Of a stretch of 64,000 nucleotides of DNA, positions 25,476 through 33,439 are shown in pieces (position 1 is the first letter of the stretch; each line of letters begins with the position of its first letter). A program made the position numbers and the translations under genes. The DNA lies in NCBI GenBank assembly GCA_963629305.1, contig CAVGIJ010000008.1:1-64000 (forward strand). The letters are read 5' to 3'. This stretch comes from UBA1227 sp963629305. Its GTDB lineage: Bacteria > Bacillota > Clostridia > Oscillospirales > Acutalibacteraceae. Under the pieces are notes generated by a model. It was not told the DNA's origin, made no database searches, and worked only from the letters and a program-made list of their open reading frames with translations.

Positions 25476-27434
25476 ATGAATCGTATGGAACAGACAGATG
25501 TGTTCGGCACAGAAAAAATAAGTAAAATACTTTTTCGACTTGCTCCGCCGGTTATGCTGGCACAGCTTATTCAGGCTCTTTATAACATAGTGGACAGCTT
25601 GTTTGTCGGCAGATATTCAGGTGATGGGTTGACTGCTCTGTCTATTGTCTATCCGATTCAACTTCTGATGATTGCCATCGCAGTGGGAACGGGTGTGGGT
25701 ATTAACACCGTAATGTCTGCAAAACTTGGAACGGGGAATCGAAAAGAGGCAGAGGAATATGCAGGTGTAGGAACGCCGCTAGCCATCGTGTTATGGTTTT
25801 TATTTGCATTAATTTGCTGGTTTATCATGCCTTTTTATGCGAAAATATCAACCGATTCAGAAGCGGTAATCAGAGATGTTATCATATACGGCAGAATTGT
25901 CTGCATATTCAGCTTCGGATTGTTTTTAGAAAGTATATGGACAAAGGTGCTTCAATCCGCTGGAGATATGAAAACTCCCATGATTGCGCAAATATTCGGT
26001 GCGATAACCAACATTATTCTTGACCCATTGTTGATTTTCGGTATGTTCGGATTTCCCGAAATGGGAATCGCCGGTGCGGCTGTTGCGACTGTTGCGGGAC
26101 AGATTGCGGCAGCTCTTATCGTAATGAAAAAAGGTTGTAGGAAATCTCCGAAAATGGACGTATACCCGCATTACATCGGCAGAATTTTTCGTCTCGGTGC
26201 GCCGAATATCCTTATGCAATCCGCGTACACCTTTTACATATTGGGACTTAACCTGATTCTTGCCGGATTTTGCGACGAAGCGGTGACGGCACTGGGACTC
26301 TACTATAAATGGCAGACATTTTTCTTTATCCCTCTTGGGGCGATGCAAACCTGTATTGTTCCGGTGATAAGTTATAATTATGCCGCGAGAAATATTGACA
26401 GGTGCAGAAAAACTTTGTCTACATCTGTTCTGTTTGGCCTTGCTTTGATGGCATTCGGAACACTGTGCTTTGTTTCTATTCCGGAACAGATGCTTCGAGT
26501 GTTTACATCGGATAAATTGGTCCTTGAGATTGGCAGCTTTGGATTTCGCATTATCGGGCCCGGTTTTTTGCCTATGGTTACATCGTTGATTTTTCCTGTT
26601 TTCTTTCAGGCCGTAGGTTCAAGTCTTAAGAGTTCTGCACTGACGATAATTCGGACAGTGATTCTGTTTGTTCCGCTCGGATACATATTTTCAAGATTCG
26701 GTTTGAATTGGTTTTGGCTGACTTATCCCGTTACAGAGGTTGTGACTAGCACCGTGGGAATGATTTTTTATCGTCAATTTTTGAGTAATGACTATGTAAG
26801 AGAGGCAAGGCCGGTGAAGATTGATGATGACGACACCGTTGCTCTCAAACCCTCGAACCCCGGCGTTATTATAACAATTGCGCGTGAACATGGCTCGTCA
26901 GGCAAACAAATAGGAAAATTGGTAGCACAAGAATTGGGAATACCTTTTTATTACAAAGAAATGGTTGCGCTTGCAGCTCATGAAAGCGGACTTGATCGGG
27001 AGTTTATTTCGGATATTCACAAAAATGCACCAAACGCCTTGCGTGATCTGTACCTAAGTTCCGATGCGGTTCAGCAGGCAATTGATGCTCAGGAGCGTAT
27101 AATTCGCAAAATTGCATACGGAGGTTCCTGCGTGATTGTAGGCAGGGCGGCTGATTATGTACTGAAAAACTATAAGAATGTGGTCCGTATATTTATTCAT
27201 GCGCCAAAGGATTACCGCATTGGTCGAGTGATGGAAGTATACGGAGATACTTTGGATGAAGCTAATAATAACATTCGTCGTTCAGATAAAGCCAGAGCCT
27301 CATACTATAATCATATTTCGAGTAAACGCTGGGGTGATAGCAGAAACTATGAATTGTCTATAGACTCATCGATAGGTGTTGAAAAAACAGCAGATGCAAT
27401 TTTACGATTTATCCGCAGCCGTGAATCTGATTGA
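25476..27434 (+). CDS. MATE efflux transporter fused to a cytidylate-kinase-like domain
   Basis: A 652-residue two-domain protein. Residues 1 to about 450 are a complete MATE transporter with 12 membrane segments (start LAPPVMLAQLIQALYNIVDS; family motifs repeated in the second half). MATE proteins export drugs or metabolites using Na+ or H+. From about residue 462 a second domain begins with IITIAREHGSSGKQIGK, the P-loop of the cytidylate-kinase-like family (Cytidylate_kin_2), followed by CVIVGRAADYVL and RIFIHAPKDYR, through to LRFI at the end. The frame is continuous, with no stop or frameshift at the junction. The kinase part would lie in the cytosol and might sense or modify a nucleotide linked to transport (inference). 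Confidence 0.9.
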   Translation: MNRMEQTDVFGTEKISKILFRLAPPVMLAQLIQALYNIVDSLFVGRYSGDGLTALSIVYPIQLLMIAIAVGTGVGINTVMSAKLGTGNRKEAEEYAGVGTPLAIVLWFLFALICWFIMPFYAKISTDSEAVIRDVIIYGRIVCIFSFGLFLESIWTKVLQSAGDMKTPMIAQIFGAITNIILDPLLIFGMFGFPEMGIAGAAVATVAGQIAAALIVMKKGCRKSPKMDVYPHYIGRIFRLGAPNILMQSAYTFYILGLNLILAGFCDEAVTALGLYYKWQTFFFIPLGAMQTCIVPVISYNYAARNIDRCRKTLSTSVLFGLALMAFGTLCFVSIPEQMLRVFTSDKLVLEIGSFGFRIIGPGFLPMVTSLIFPVFFQAVGSSLKSSALTIIRTVILFVPLGYIFSRFGLNWFWLTYPVTEVVTSTVGMIFYRQFLSNDYVREARPVKIDDDDTVALKPSNPGVIITIAREHGSSGKQIGKLVAQELGIPFYYKEMVALAAHESGLDREFISDIHKNAPNALRDLYLSSDAVQQAIDAQERIIRKIAYGGSCVIVGRAADYVLKNYKNVVRIFIHAPKDYRIGRVMEVYGDTLDEANNNIRRSDKARASYYNHISSKRWGDSRNYELSIDSSIGVEKTADAILRFIRSRESD

Positions 27435-27488
27435 CAAATGTTAGAAAGTACTGATTTGGTGACATTTTACATATATTAAAAATTTTCA

Positions 27489-27517
27489 TTGACTTTTTTG
27501 TAGAAATATGATAAATA
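27489..27517 (+). promoter_or_regulatory. promoter of the HPt-kinase-HD-GYP operon
   Basis: TTGACT at 27489-27494, 17-bp spacer, TAAATA at 27512-27517. A leader of about 140 nt follows before the first start codon. Confidence 0.6.
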
Positions 27518-27574
27518 AAGACTAAAGATGAAAAATTTTAATCTCCGTTTGGTGATTGATTCTACAAGTAAGCA

Positions 27575-27628
27575 AACCGATCGGGGGGGGTAGCCGGTAT
27601 AGTGACACTCTCTCCCGATCTTTTTTAG
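27575..27628 (+). promoter_or_regulatory. leader with terminator-like hairpin before the signalling operon
   Basis: GATCGGG (within a run GATCG8) pairs with CCCGATC at about 27614-27620, enclosing roughly 27 nt, and is followed by TTTTTT. It lies inside the operon leader, not after a gene of its own, apart from the MATE gene 150 bp upstream. An upstream stem (GTTTG near 27548 with CAAAC near 27573) abuts the terminator arm, so mutually exclusive folds are possible. No known riboswitch consensus is recognised. Confidence 0.55.
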
Positions 27629-27665
27629 ACTCTTGATGGAAAAAAATGCGAAAGAAGGGATGATG

Positions 27666-28019
27666 ATGGATGACTTAAAGCAATTTTATAACAGCATTGG
27701 GGCTGATTCGTCGCAAGTAGTTTGCCGTTTGGGTGGAAGTGCAGAACTTGTTAAACGGTTTTTAATAAGATTTAAGGATGATAAAAGTTTCGAAAATCTT
27801 TCTGTTGCTATTTGTAATAACAACAATGAAGAGGCTTTTCGCGCGGCACATACACTCAAGGGGGTTTGTGCAAATCTCGGACTTGAGCACCTGTTTGAGC
27901 AAGCGTCAGCCGTGACTGAGCTTTTGAGGAGCGGTGAAACCGAAAAAGCAAGGCTTGCTCTTCCTGCTTTGGAACAAGAACACAAAAGAGTTTTTGCAGC
28001 ACTGGAAAACTTAAAATGA
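27666..28019 (+). CDS. histidine phosphotransfer (HPt) protein
   Basis: A 117-residue four-helix HPt protein. The phosphorylatable histidine is His61 in AAHTLKGVCANLGL, the classic HPt motif. AGAAGGG at 27653-27659 fits the ATG at 27666 best; ATGs at 27660 and 27663 are too close. It is a separate phosphotransfer module in front of a hybrid kinase with its own receiver, so phosphate probably moves kinase His, receiver Asp, HPt His, then the receiver of the HD-GYP protein (inference from gene order). Confidence 0.88.
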   Translation: MDDLKQFYNSIGADSSQVVCRLGGSAELVKRFLIRFKDDKSFENLSVAICNNNNEEAFRAAHTLKGVCANLGLEHLFEQASAVTELLRSGETEKARLALPALEQEHKRVFAALENLK

Positions 28020-28035
28020 TTGAGGGGTGGCGCTT

Positions 28036-29931
28036 ATGGTAGGAAGTTATTTGACAACTACATTTTTTCTGCTGTTTTTCCTGATGATACTTTTTATTCG
28101 TTCAAATGTCGCTTTTCATGAACCGGCAATACGCAGATGCAGCCTTGCTCTCATAGGATCCACGATGGCATATGTCCTTATGGATGGTGTTTTTATCGCC
28201 TGGGACCTTATCCCGAATACTCCTGCCAGGGGATTTGCCGCCATAGCCTTCTTGTTTTACATTACATATACTATGTTGCCTTTGGCTTGGCACACATTTA
28301 CAAGAAATTTTGTCGGAAAAACCATAAGCGACAGATTAAAAAGAATTGAGTATATTCCCGGAATCGCTTTGATGATAAGCGTACTTATAACACCCTTTAC
28401 CGGTGCTCTGTTTTCAATTGCGGAGGATGGCTCATATGTAAGAGGCCCGTTTTTCACAGCTTATTCCGTACTTAACTTGTTTTATTATATTGAACCGATA
28501 ACGGATGCGATTGTGATTCGTATAAGACATAAGCAATCGATTGAGAAATATTATCGAAAGGCAATATGGGTTTCTCTCATTCCGCTGTCAGCTACAATAA
28601 TAAACAGTTTTGCCATACCTATTTATCAAGTTTATCCTTTTATGCCATTCTGCTCGGTTGCGGTATCCTCACTTGCATTTTTGTTTATGGCGTCGGTGAA
28701 TTCGGATACTCTGCAAAGAGAAACGAATGAAAAAGTTCAATCGGCATTGGAAAAGGCGCAAGAGGCAAATCTTGCAAAAACGAAATTTCTTTCAAATGTA
28801 AGTCATGATATTCGCACACCGATGAATGCTATCATCAATCTTACGGATTTAGCCCGTAAAGAAAATGACATCAATCTCATACATGATTATTTGGAAAAAA
28901 TAAGTTTATCCGGCGATTTTCTTCTCGGACTTATAGATGATATTTTGGATATGAGCCGTATTGAGAGTGGCAAATTGGAATTTCATAAAGAACCTTTAAC
29001 GAGATCTGAATTTTTGGACACCATAAATACAGTTGTGCGTCCGCTTATGGATGAACGCCACATAAACTTTCATCTTGAAACCGCCCCCGGAACTTATAAA
29101 ATCTATGTGGATAAACTGCGCTATAATCAGATTTTCTTTAATTTGCTGTCAAATGCCGCAAAATTTACACCTGAGGGTGGCGATGTATGGTTTGAAATAA
29201 AGAATCTCTTGTATGATGACAATAAATTAAAAATCCAATTTACCGTAAGAGACAACGGAATCGGTATGAGCAAGGAATTTCTTGAACATATTTTTGAGCC
29301 GTTTTCAAGAGAAGAACGCTCGGACCTCGGTTACAGTATTCCCGGCACAGGACTCGGATTGGCAATTGTCAAGAGGCTTGTTGAGGCGATGGATGGAACT
29401 GTTTCCGTTAAAAGCAAGTTTGGTGAGGGCTCGGAGTTTGTTGCAACAATATTCGCTGATGTTATTGGAGAGGATAATTCCGATATACCATCAGGATACA
29501 AAGAAGATGAACATCAAGATGAAAAATTCGCTAAACTAAAAGGAATTCGCGTGTTAATGGTAGAGGATAATGAACTCAACGTGTATGTCGCTCGCACTAT
29601 CCTTGAAAAAATCGGATGCGAAGTCACATTGGCAAATAACGGACAAGAAGCACTCAATATCTTTGTATCGTCTGAGCAAGATTCATTTGATATTATTTTA
29701 ATGGACGTACGCATGCCGATTATGGATGGATTTACAGCAACACAAACCATACGCAATCTAGCCCGGCCGGATGCCAAATCTATTCCTATTATTGCGGTGA
29801 CTGCCGACGCTTTTGATGAAGATCGTATTTCTGCAGACAAAGTCGGAATGACTGATTATCTAAGCAAACCTATTGATTCGCAAAAACTTTACAGAATTAT
29901 AGAAAAATATGTTGCCGTCGGTAAAAAATGA
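28036..29931 (+). CDS. hybrid histidine kinase, 7TM sensor with receiver domain
   Basis: A 631-residue membrane kinase. Seven hydrophobic segments lie in residues 1-225, of the histidine-kinase N-terminal 7TM type. A short coiled coil (about 230-250) leads into HisKA with SNVSHDIRTPMNAI (phospho-His257), then the ATPase domain with NLLSNAAKFTP (N box, about 372), DNGIGM and GTGLGLAI (G boxes), and a C-terminal receiver domain with VEDNELN and phospho-Asp557 in LMDVRMPIMDG. GGGGTGG precedes the ATG at 28036. No HPt domain is fused; the HPt is the preceding gene, 16 bp upstream. Confidence 0.93.
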   Translation: MVGSYLTTTFFLLFFLMILFIRSNVAFHEPAIRRCSLALIGSTMAYVLMDGVFIAWDLIPNTPARGFAAIAFLFYITYTMLPLAWHTFTRNFVGKTISDRLKRIEYIPGIALMISVLITPFTGALFSIAEDGSYVRGPFFTAYSVLNLFYYIEPITDAIVIRIRHKQSIEKYYRKAIWVSLIPLSATIINSFAIPIYQVYPFMPFCSVAVSSLAFLFMASVNSDTLQRETNEKVQSALEKAQEANLAKTKFLSNVSHDIRTPMNAIINLTDLARKENDINLIHDYLEKISLSGDFLLGLIDDILDMSRIESGKLEFHKEPLTRSEFLDTINTVVRPLMDERHINFHLETAPGTYKIYVDKLRYNQIFFNLLSNAAKFTPEGGDVWFEIKNLLYDDNKLKIQFTVRDNGIGMSKEFLEHIFEPFSREERSDLGYSIPGTGLGLAIVKRLVEAMDGTVSVKSKFGEGSEFVATIFADVIGEDNSDIPSGYKEDEHQDEKFAKLKGIRVLMVEDNELNVYVARTILEKIGCEVTLANNGQEALNIFVSSEQDSFDIILMDVRMPIMDGFTATQTIRNLARPDAKSIPIIAVTADAFDEDRISADKVGMTDYLSKPIDSQKLYRIIEKYVAVGKK

Positions 29932-29947
29932 TGAGAGGATGATGAGT

Positions 29948-31444
29948 ATGGAGAAAAGTAAGATATTGATTGTTGACGATCTTAAGCTGAACTGTGAAAT
30001 GTTAAGCGAAATATTGGGAGATCAGTACGAGTATACATACGCCGAAGATGGAATTAAGGCGTTGAATATTCTCAGCAAACTTCAAATTCCGGATATCATT
30101 TTGCTTGACTTAAACATGCCGAAAATGAACGGCATGGATGTTCTGCGTGCGATGAATGTAAATCGTATGATTGAAAAAATTCCTGTTATTATCATATCCG
30201 CAGAGGAAGATGATTCAATTATTTCACAAGCGTATAAACTCGGTGCAACCGACTTCATTACCCGTCCTTTCCGCGCTTGTGTGGTACAGAATCGCGTAAG
30301 CAATACACTGCTTGTTTTCAAAAATCAAAGAACCCTTCTTCATATGGTTGAAAATCAAGTTAAAGAGCGCGAAAAAATCAACAATTCAATGATCAATATT
30401 TTCAGTAATATCATTGAGCAAAGGAATCATGAATCGGGAAGTCATACATTGAATGTCCAGAATATCACAAATCTCATACTTCACAGATTAGTCGAAATCA
30501 CAGATAAGTATGAGATTAGGGAGACGGACATTGTACTTATTTCATCGCTTGCGGCAATGCATGATCTCGGTAAAATCAAGATACCTGAATCCATTCTTAA
30601 TAAACCGGGAAAATTGACGGAAGAAGAATGGGCATTGATGAAAACGCATACCACCGAGGGCGACAAAATGCTGAGTGACGAGAGCTTTGACCAAAACAGC
30701 AAATTCGTACGTACCGCTCGTACCATATGTCGTCACCATCACGAAAAGTATGACGGAAACGGCTATCCGGATGGGCTTAAAGGAGATGAAATTCCTATTT
30801 CCGCGCAGGTTGTTTCTATAGCGGATGTTTATGATGCATTGACCAGTGACCGTTGTTATAAAAAGGCCTTTTCGCATGAAAGAGCAATGGAAATGATACT
30901 CGGCGGTGAGTGTGGCATATTTAATCCGTTGATTTTAAAATGTTTGACGGATATTTCCGAGCAACTCAAGGAACTTATGCGTAACAGCGGGCATATTGAT
31001 TATCAAAGCGATATATCCGGAATAATAGGAGAATTGCTTGCAAACAATGATTTGCCGAAGGATGATGCTTTGTGTAAATTGCTTGACAATGAGAGTAAGA
31101 AAAAATTCTTCTTTATGGAAAATTGTTACGGCGTTTTGTTTGAATACGATAAATTGCTGCATAAAATCACATATGTTTATCCGCAAGAACTTGGCGAAGC
31201 AAAGCGAAAAGTGGCTTTTAATTCACGAACCAGTGAGGATAATCTTCTTCCGATTGAGTATTGGGATGCATTGCGCGAAAAATTGTTGCTGACAACGAGT
31301 GATGACCCTGTTGTTAGGATGGATGTTGAATTGCGACTTAACGGTAAATTGTTCCCTTGTCATGCTACCGCGATGGCTATTTGGTCTGATGACGGACATG
31401 ATTATATAAGCGTTGTCGGACATTTTACACCAATATATTTGTGA
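29948..31444 (+). CDS. response regulator with HD-GYP cyclic-di-GMP phosphodiesterase
   Basis: A 498-residue protein: receiver domain (IVDDLKLN, phospho-Asp54 in LLDLNMPKMNG, GATDFITRPF), HD-GYP domain with HDLGK (about residue 205), HHHEKYDGNGYPDGLKG (about 265-275) and ADVYDALTSDR, then a C-terminal domain of about 130 residues that looks PAS-like (FFMENCYGVLFEYD through VVGHFTPIYL). It hydrolyses cyclic-di-GMP to pGpG or GMP in well-studied relatives. GAGAGG fits the ATG at 29948; ATGs at 29939 and 29942 are alternatives. Last gene of the operon and its likely output. Confidence 0.92.
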   Translation: MEKSKILIVDDLKLNCEMLSEILGDQYEYTYAEDGIKALNILSKLQIPDIILLDLNMPKMNGMDVLRAMNVNRMIEKIPVIIISAEEDDSIISQAYKLGATDFITRPFRACVVQNRVSNTLLVFKNQRTLLHMVENQVKEREKINNSMINIFSNIIEQRNHESGSHTLNVQNITNLILHRLVEITDKYEIRETDIVLISSLAAMHDLGKIKIPESILNKPGKLTEEEWALMKTHTTEGDKMLSDESFDQNSKFVRTARTICRHHHEKYDGNGYPDGLKGDEIPISAQVVSIADVYDALTSDRCYKKAFSHERAMEMILGGECGIFNPLILKCLTDISEQLKELMRNSGHIDYQSDISGIIGELLANNDLPKDDALCKLLDNESKKKFFFMENCYGVLFEYDKLLHKITYVYPQELGEAKRKVAFNSRTSEDNLLPIEYWDALREKLLLTTSDDPVVRMDVELRLNGKLFPCHATAMAIWSDDGHDYISVVGHFTPIYL

Positions 31445-31489
31445 TTATAGGACAGACGTTTGAACTAAAAGATTATTACCTATCATAAG

Positions 31490-31525
31490 AAAAAGAGCCA
31501 TACCATGAAGGTATAGCTCTTTTTT
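31490..31525. terminator. shared terminator of the HD-GYP gene and ssrA
   Basis: AAAAGAGCCATACC pairs with GGTATAGCTCTTTT (one mismatch), T-runs on both strands. On the minus strand it begins directly at the mature 3' end of tmRNA. Confidence 0.85.
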
Positions 31526-31873
31526 GGTGGAGACGGCGGTAATCGAAACCGCGTCCGAAAACCCATCCACACAACTTTCTACGAGTGTATATTGTCTTTT
31601 TTGATTCCCTCGAGCAGTCGCCGGCAATCAGGCTAAAGCTTTCGGTAGTTCCAAGGTCATGACTGTGTCCGGAACAAGGCACAGTTCACGTTCACCGCCG
31701 GTAGACGCCTTATGTTAAGTCGCGGTACTCTTAACTAAGACGGGTTGCACTTAGGCAGCCTGTAAAACTGGTTTGTTGTCGTTTCTTTTGAAAACGTGTA
31801 AGGGATTAAAGTGGGCTTACACCACTACTCGCTTATCGTGATTCAGAATCCCCGTCGAAATCCTTTCGTCCCC
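31525..31873 (-). ncRNA. ssrA: transfer-messenger RNA (tmRNA)
   Basis: A 349-nt RNA that rescues stalled ribosomes with SmpB. The 5' end GGGGAC pairs with the 3' GUCUCC followed by A-CCA, forming the tRNA-like acceptor stem; the T-arm (GGUUUCGAUUACC-like) and the conserved 5' segment GGAUUUCGACGGGGAUU are present. The tag reading frame on the minus strand, ending with TAA at 31753-31751, gives ...RNDNKPVLQAA; the exact resume codon cannot be fixed by eye. The 3' CCA is encoded. smpB lies immediately upstream in the same direction. Confidence 0.95.
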
Positions 31874-31874
31874 G

Positions 31875-31944
31875 AATATGACCGGAACTCATCTGTTCCG
31901 ATTTTTTTATAAAAAAATCTCCACTAATTCGTTCCGGTCATATT
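31875..31944. repeat. 14-bp inverted repeat between smpB and ssrA
   Basis: AATATGACCGGAAC (31875-31888) and its exact complement GTTCCGGTCATATT (31931-31944) with a 42-nt spacer that contains a smaller GGAAC/GTTCC hairpin. It directly abuts the 5' end of mature tmRNA, so it would be in the precursor transcript. Confidence 0.85.
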
Positions 31945-31981
31945 TGTGCCCCGGGTCAAAAAAGTTTTGATTGTTTTATTT

Positions 31982-32455
31982 TCAGCGTGTGCGCTCTTTG
32001 AAGGCGCGTTCTGCCTCGCGCTGCGCATCTTTTCGTGCAATGGTTTCTCGTTTGTCGTAACTCTTTTTACCTTTGCAGAGACCGACCTGGATTTTAAGTC
32101 TGCCTCTGTTAAAGTATGCTGAGAGAGGTATGAGCGTTAAACCCTGCTGCTTGGTCTGACCGAACAGCTTCTCAATTTCGCGTTTGTGCATGAGAAGCTT
32201 TCTTTTCCTCATTGGGTCGCGGTTGAAGATGTTTCCGTGATCGTATGGGCTTATATGCATGCCGTTTACGAATATTTCGCCTGAGTCTATGCTGCACCAT
32301 GCATCCTTTAAGTTAATCTTGCCTTGACGAACAGATTTGACCTCTGTTCCGAAAAGCTCGATACCCGCTTCATAACTGTCGAGTACGAAATAGTCGTGGT
32401 ATGCCTTTTTATTTGTTGCAACGGTTGTAAGACCGTTGTCTTTTTTTTCTGCCAC
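31982..32455 (-). CDS. smpB: SsrA-binding protein SmpB
   Basis: A 157-residue OB-fold protein that binds tmRNA and places it in the ribosomal A site. It shows NKKAYHDYFVLDSYEAGIEL, GTEVKSVRQGKINLKDA, and the basic C-terminal tail ending in REAERAFKERTR. The ribosome site AAGGAG (32465-32470) touches the ATG at 32464, so the GTG at 32455, nine bases from it, is the better start. The gene is transcribed toward ssrA. Confidence 0.95.
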   Translation of the reverse strand: MAEKKDNGLTTVATNKKAYHDYFVLDSYEAGIELFGTEVKSVRQGKINLKDAWCSIDSGEIFVNGMHISPYDHGNIFNRDPMRKRKLLMHKREIEKLFGQTKQQGLTLIPLSAYFNRGRLKIQVGLCKGKKSYDKRETIARKDAQREAERAFKERTR

Positions 32456-32482
32456 GTATTTCATCTCCTTACGGTTGCGAAA

Positions 32483-33082
32483 TTATATCTCGCGTCTTCC
32501 TTCCATGGCACGTGTAAGTGTTACCTCGTCCGCGTATTCAAGATCTGCACCCACCGGTACGCCGTATGCAAGGCGCGTGACCTTCACCCCGAAGGGCTTT
32601 AAAAGCCTTGAAATATACATCGCCGTTGCCTCGCCCTCGACAGTGGGGTTGGTTGCCATGATGACCTCTTTTACGCCGTCGAGACGCGAAAGAAGCTCCT
32701 TTATTGTAAGATCGTCCGGCCCTATTCCTCCTATAGGGGAAATGGCACCGTGAAGAACGTGATAGGTTCCGTCGTACTCGCGTGTACGCTCTATTGCAAC
32801 AACATCCCTCGGGTCTTCAACAACACAGATGACGGATTTGTCACGTGCCTCATTTCTGCATACATTGCAAAGCTCATCTTCTGTAAGGTTGCAGCATATG
32901 GCACACTTATGTATTTTTTCGTGCGCTGAAAGTATGGCATCTGCAAATTTCCTGGCATCATCCGGATTCATGTTGAGAACGTGGAATGCCATTCGCTGTG
33001 CACTTTTTTCACCGACGCCGGGCATGCGACGAAACTGGTTTACTAGTTCCTCAAGTGAGGCGAGATTGTAGCCGAGACTCAT
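32483..33082 (-). CDS. recR: recombination protein RecR
   Basis: A 199-residue DNA-binding protein of the RecFOR gap-repair pathway. It shows the helix-hairpin-helix FRRMPGVGEKSAQRMAFH, the four-cysteine zinc site CAICCNLTEDELCNVC, and the Toprim domain with CVVEDPRDV. Start at ATG 33082, only 2 bp after the ybaB stop and with a weak ribosome site, so it probably relies on translational coupling. Confidence 0.96.
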   Translation of the reverse strand: MSLGYNLASLEELVNQFRRMPGVGEKSAQRMAFHVLNMNPDDARKFADAILSAHEKIHKCAICCNLTEDELCNVCRNEARDKSVICVVEDPRDVVAIERTREYDGTYHVLHGAISPIGGIGPDDLTIKELLSRLDGVKEVIMATNPTVEGEATAMYISRLLKPFGVKVTRLAYGVPVGADLEYADEVTLTRAMEGRREI

Positions 33083-33084
33083 AA

Positions 33085-33435
33085 TTATAATAATCCGCCG
33101 AGACCGGGAATATTCATTCCGCCGGTGATTTTATTCATCTCTCGTTCCATTGTCTCGCTTGCTTTTCTCATGGCTTCATTTGTTGCTGCCATAAGCATGT
33201 CCTCGAGCATCTCAACGTCTTCCGGGTCAACGACATCCGGCTGAATTTTAATGCTTTTGACTTCGTGAGAACCGTTTACGGTAACCTCAACTGCTCCGCC
33301 GCCTGAGCTTGCAGTGAATTCCGACTCTTCGACAGACTTCTGCGTTGCCTCCATGTCCTCCTGCATTTTCTGAATTTGTTTCATCATTCCGGCCTGGTTC
33401 ATGCCCTTGCCCGAATTTGGTACTCTGGCTTTCAT
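33085..33435 (-). CDS. YbaB/EbfC family nucleoid-associated protein
   Basis: A 116-residue dimeric DNA-binding protein of the YbaB/EbfC family. It is Met-rich at the start (MNQAGMMKQIQKMQEDME), with the central VEVTVNGSHEVKSIKI block, DVEMLEDMLMAA, and a Gly-rich tail. Almost always found between dnaX and recR, as here. GAGGAG precedes the ATG and overlaps the end of dnaX. Confidence 0.95.
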   Translation of the reverse strand: MKARVPNSGKGMNQAGMMKQIQKMQEDMEATQKSVEESEFTASSGGGAVEVTVNGSHEVKSIKIQPDVVDPEDVEMLEDMLMAATNEAMRKASETMEREMNKITGGMNIPGLGGLL

Positions 33436-33439
33436 TTTT

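Noticed and set aside
27540..27632. Possible cyclic-di-GMP riboswitch before the HD-GYP operon
   Set aside because: The conserved aptamer elements of classes I and II are not present; kept only as an unassigned leader.
32456..32464. ATG start of smpB at 32464
   Set aside because: The AAGGAG site directly touches it; GTG 32455 has proper spacing.
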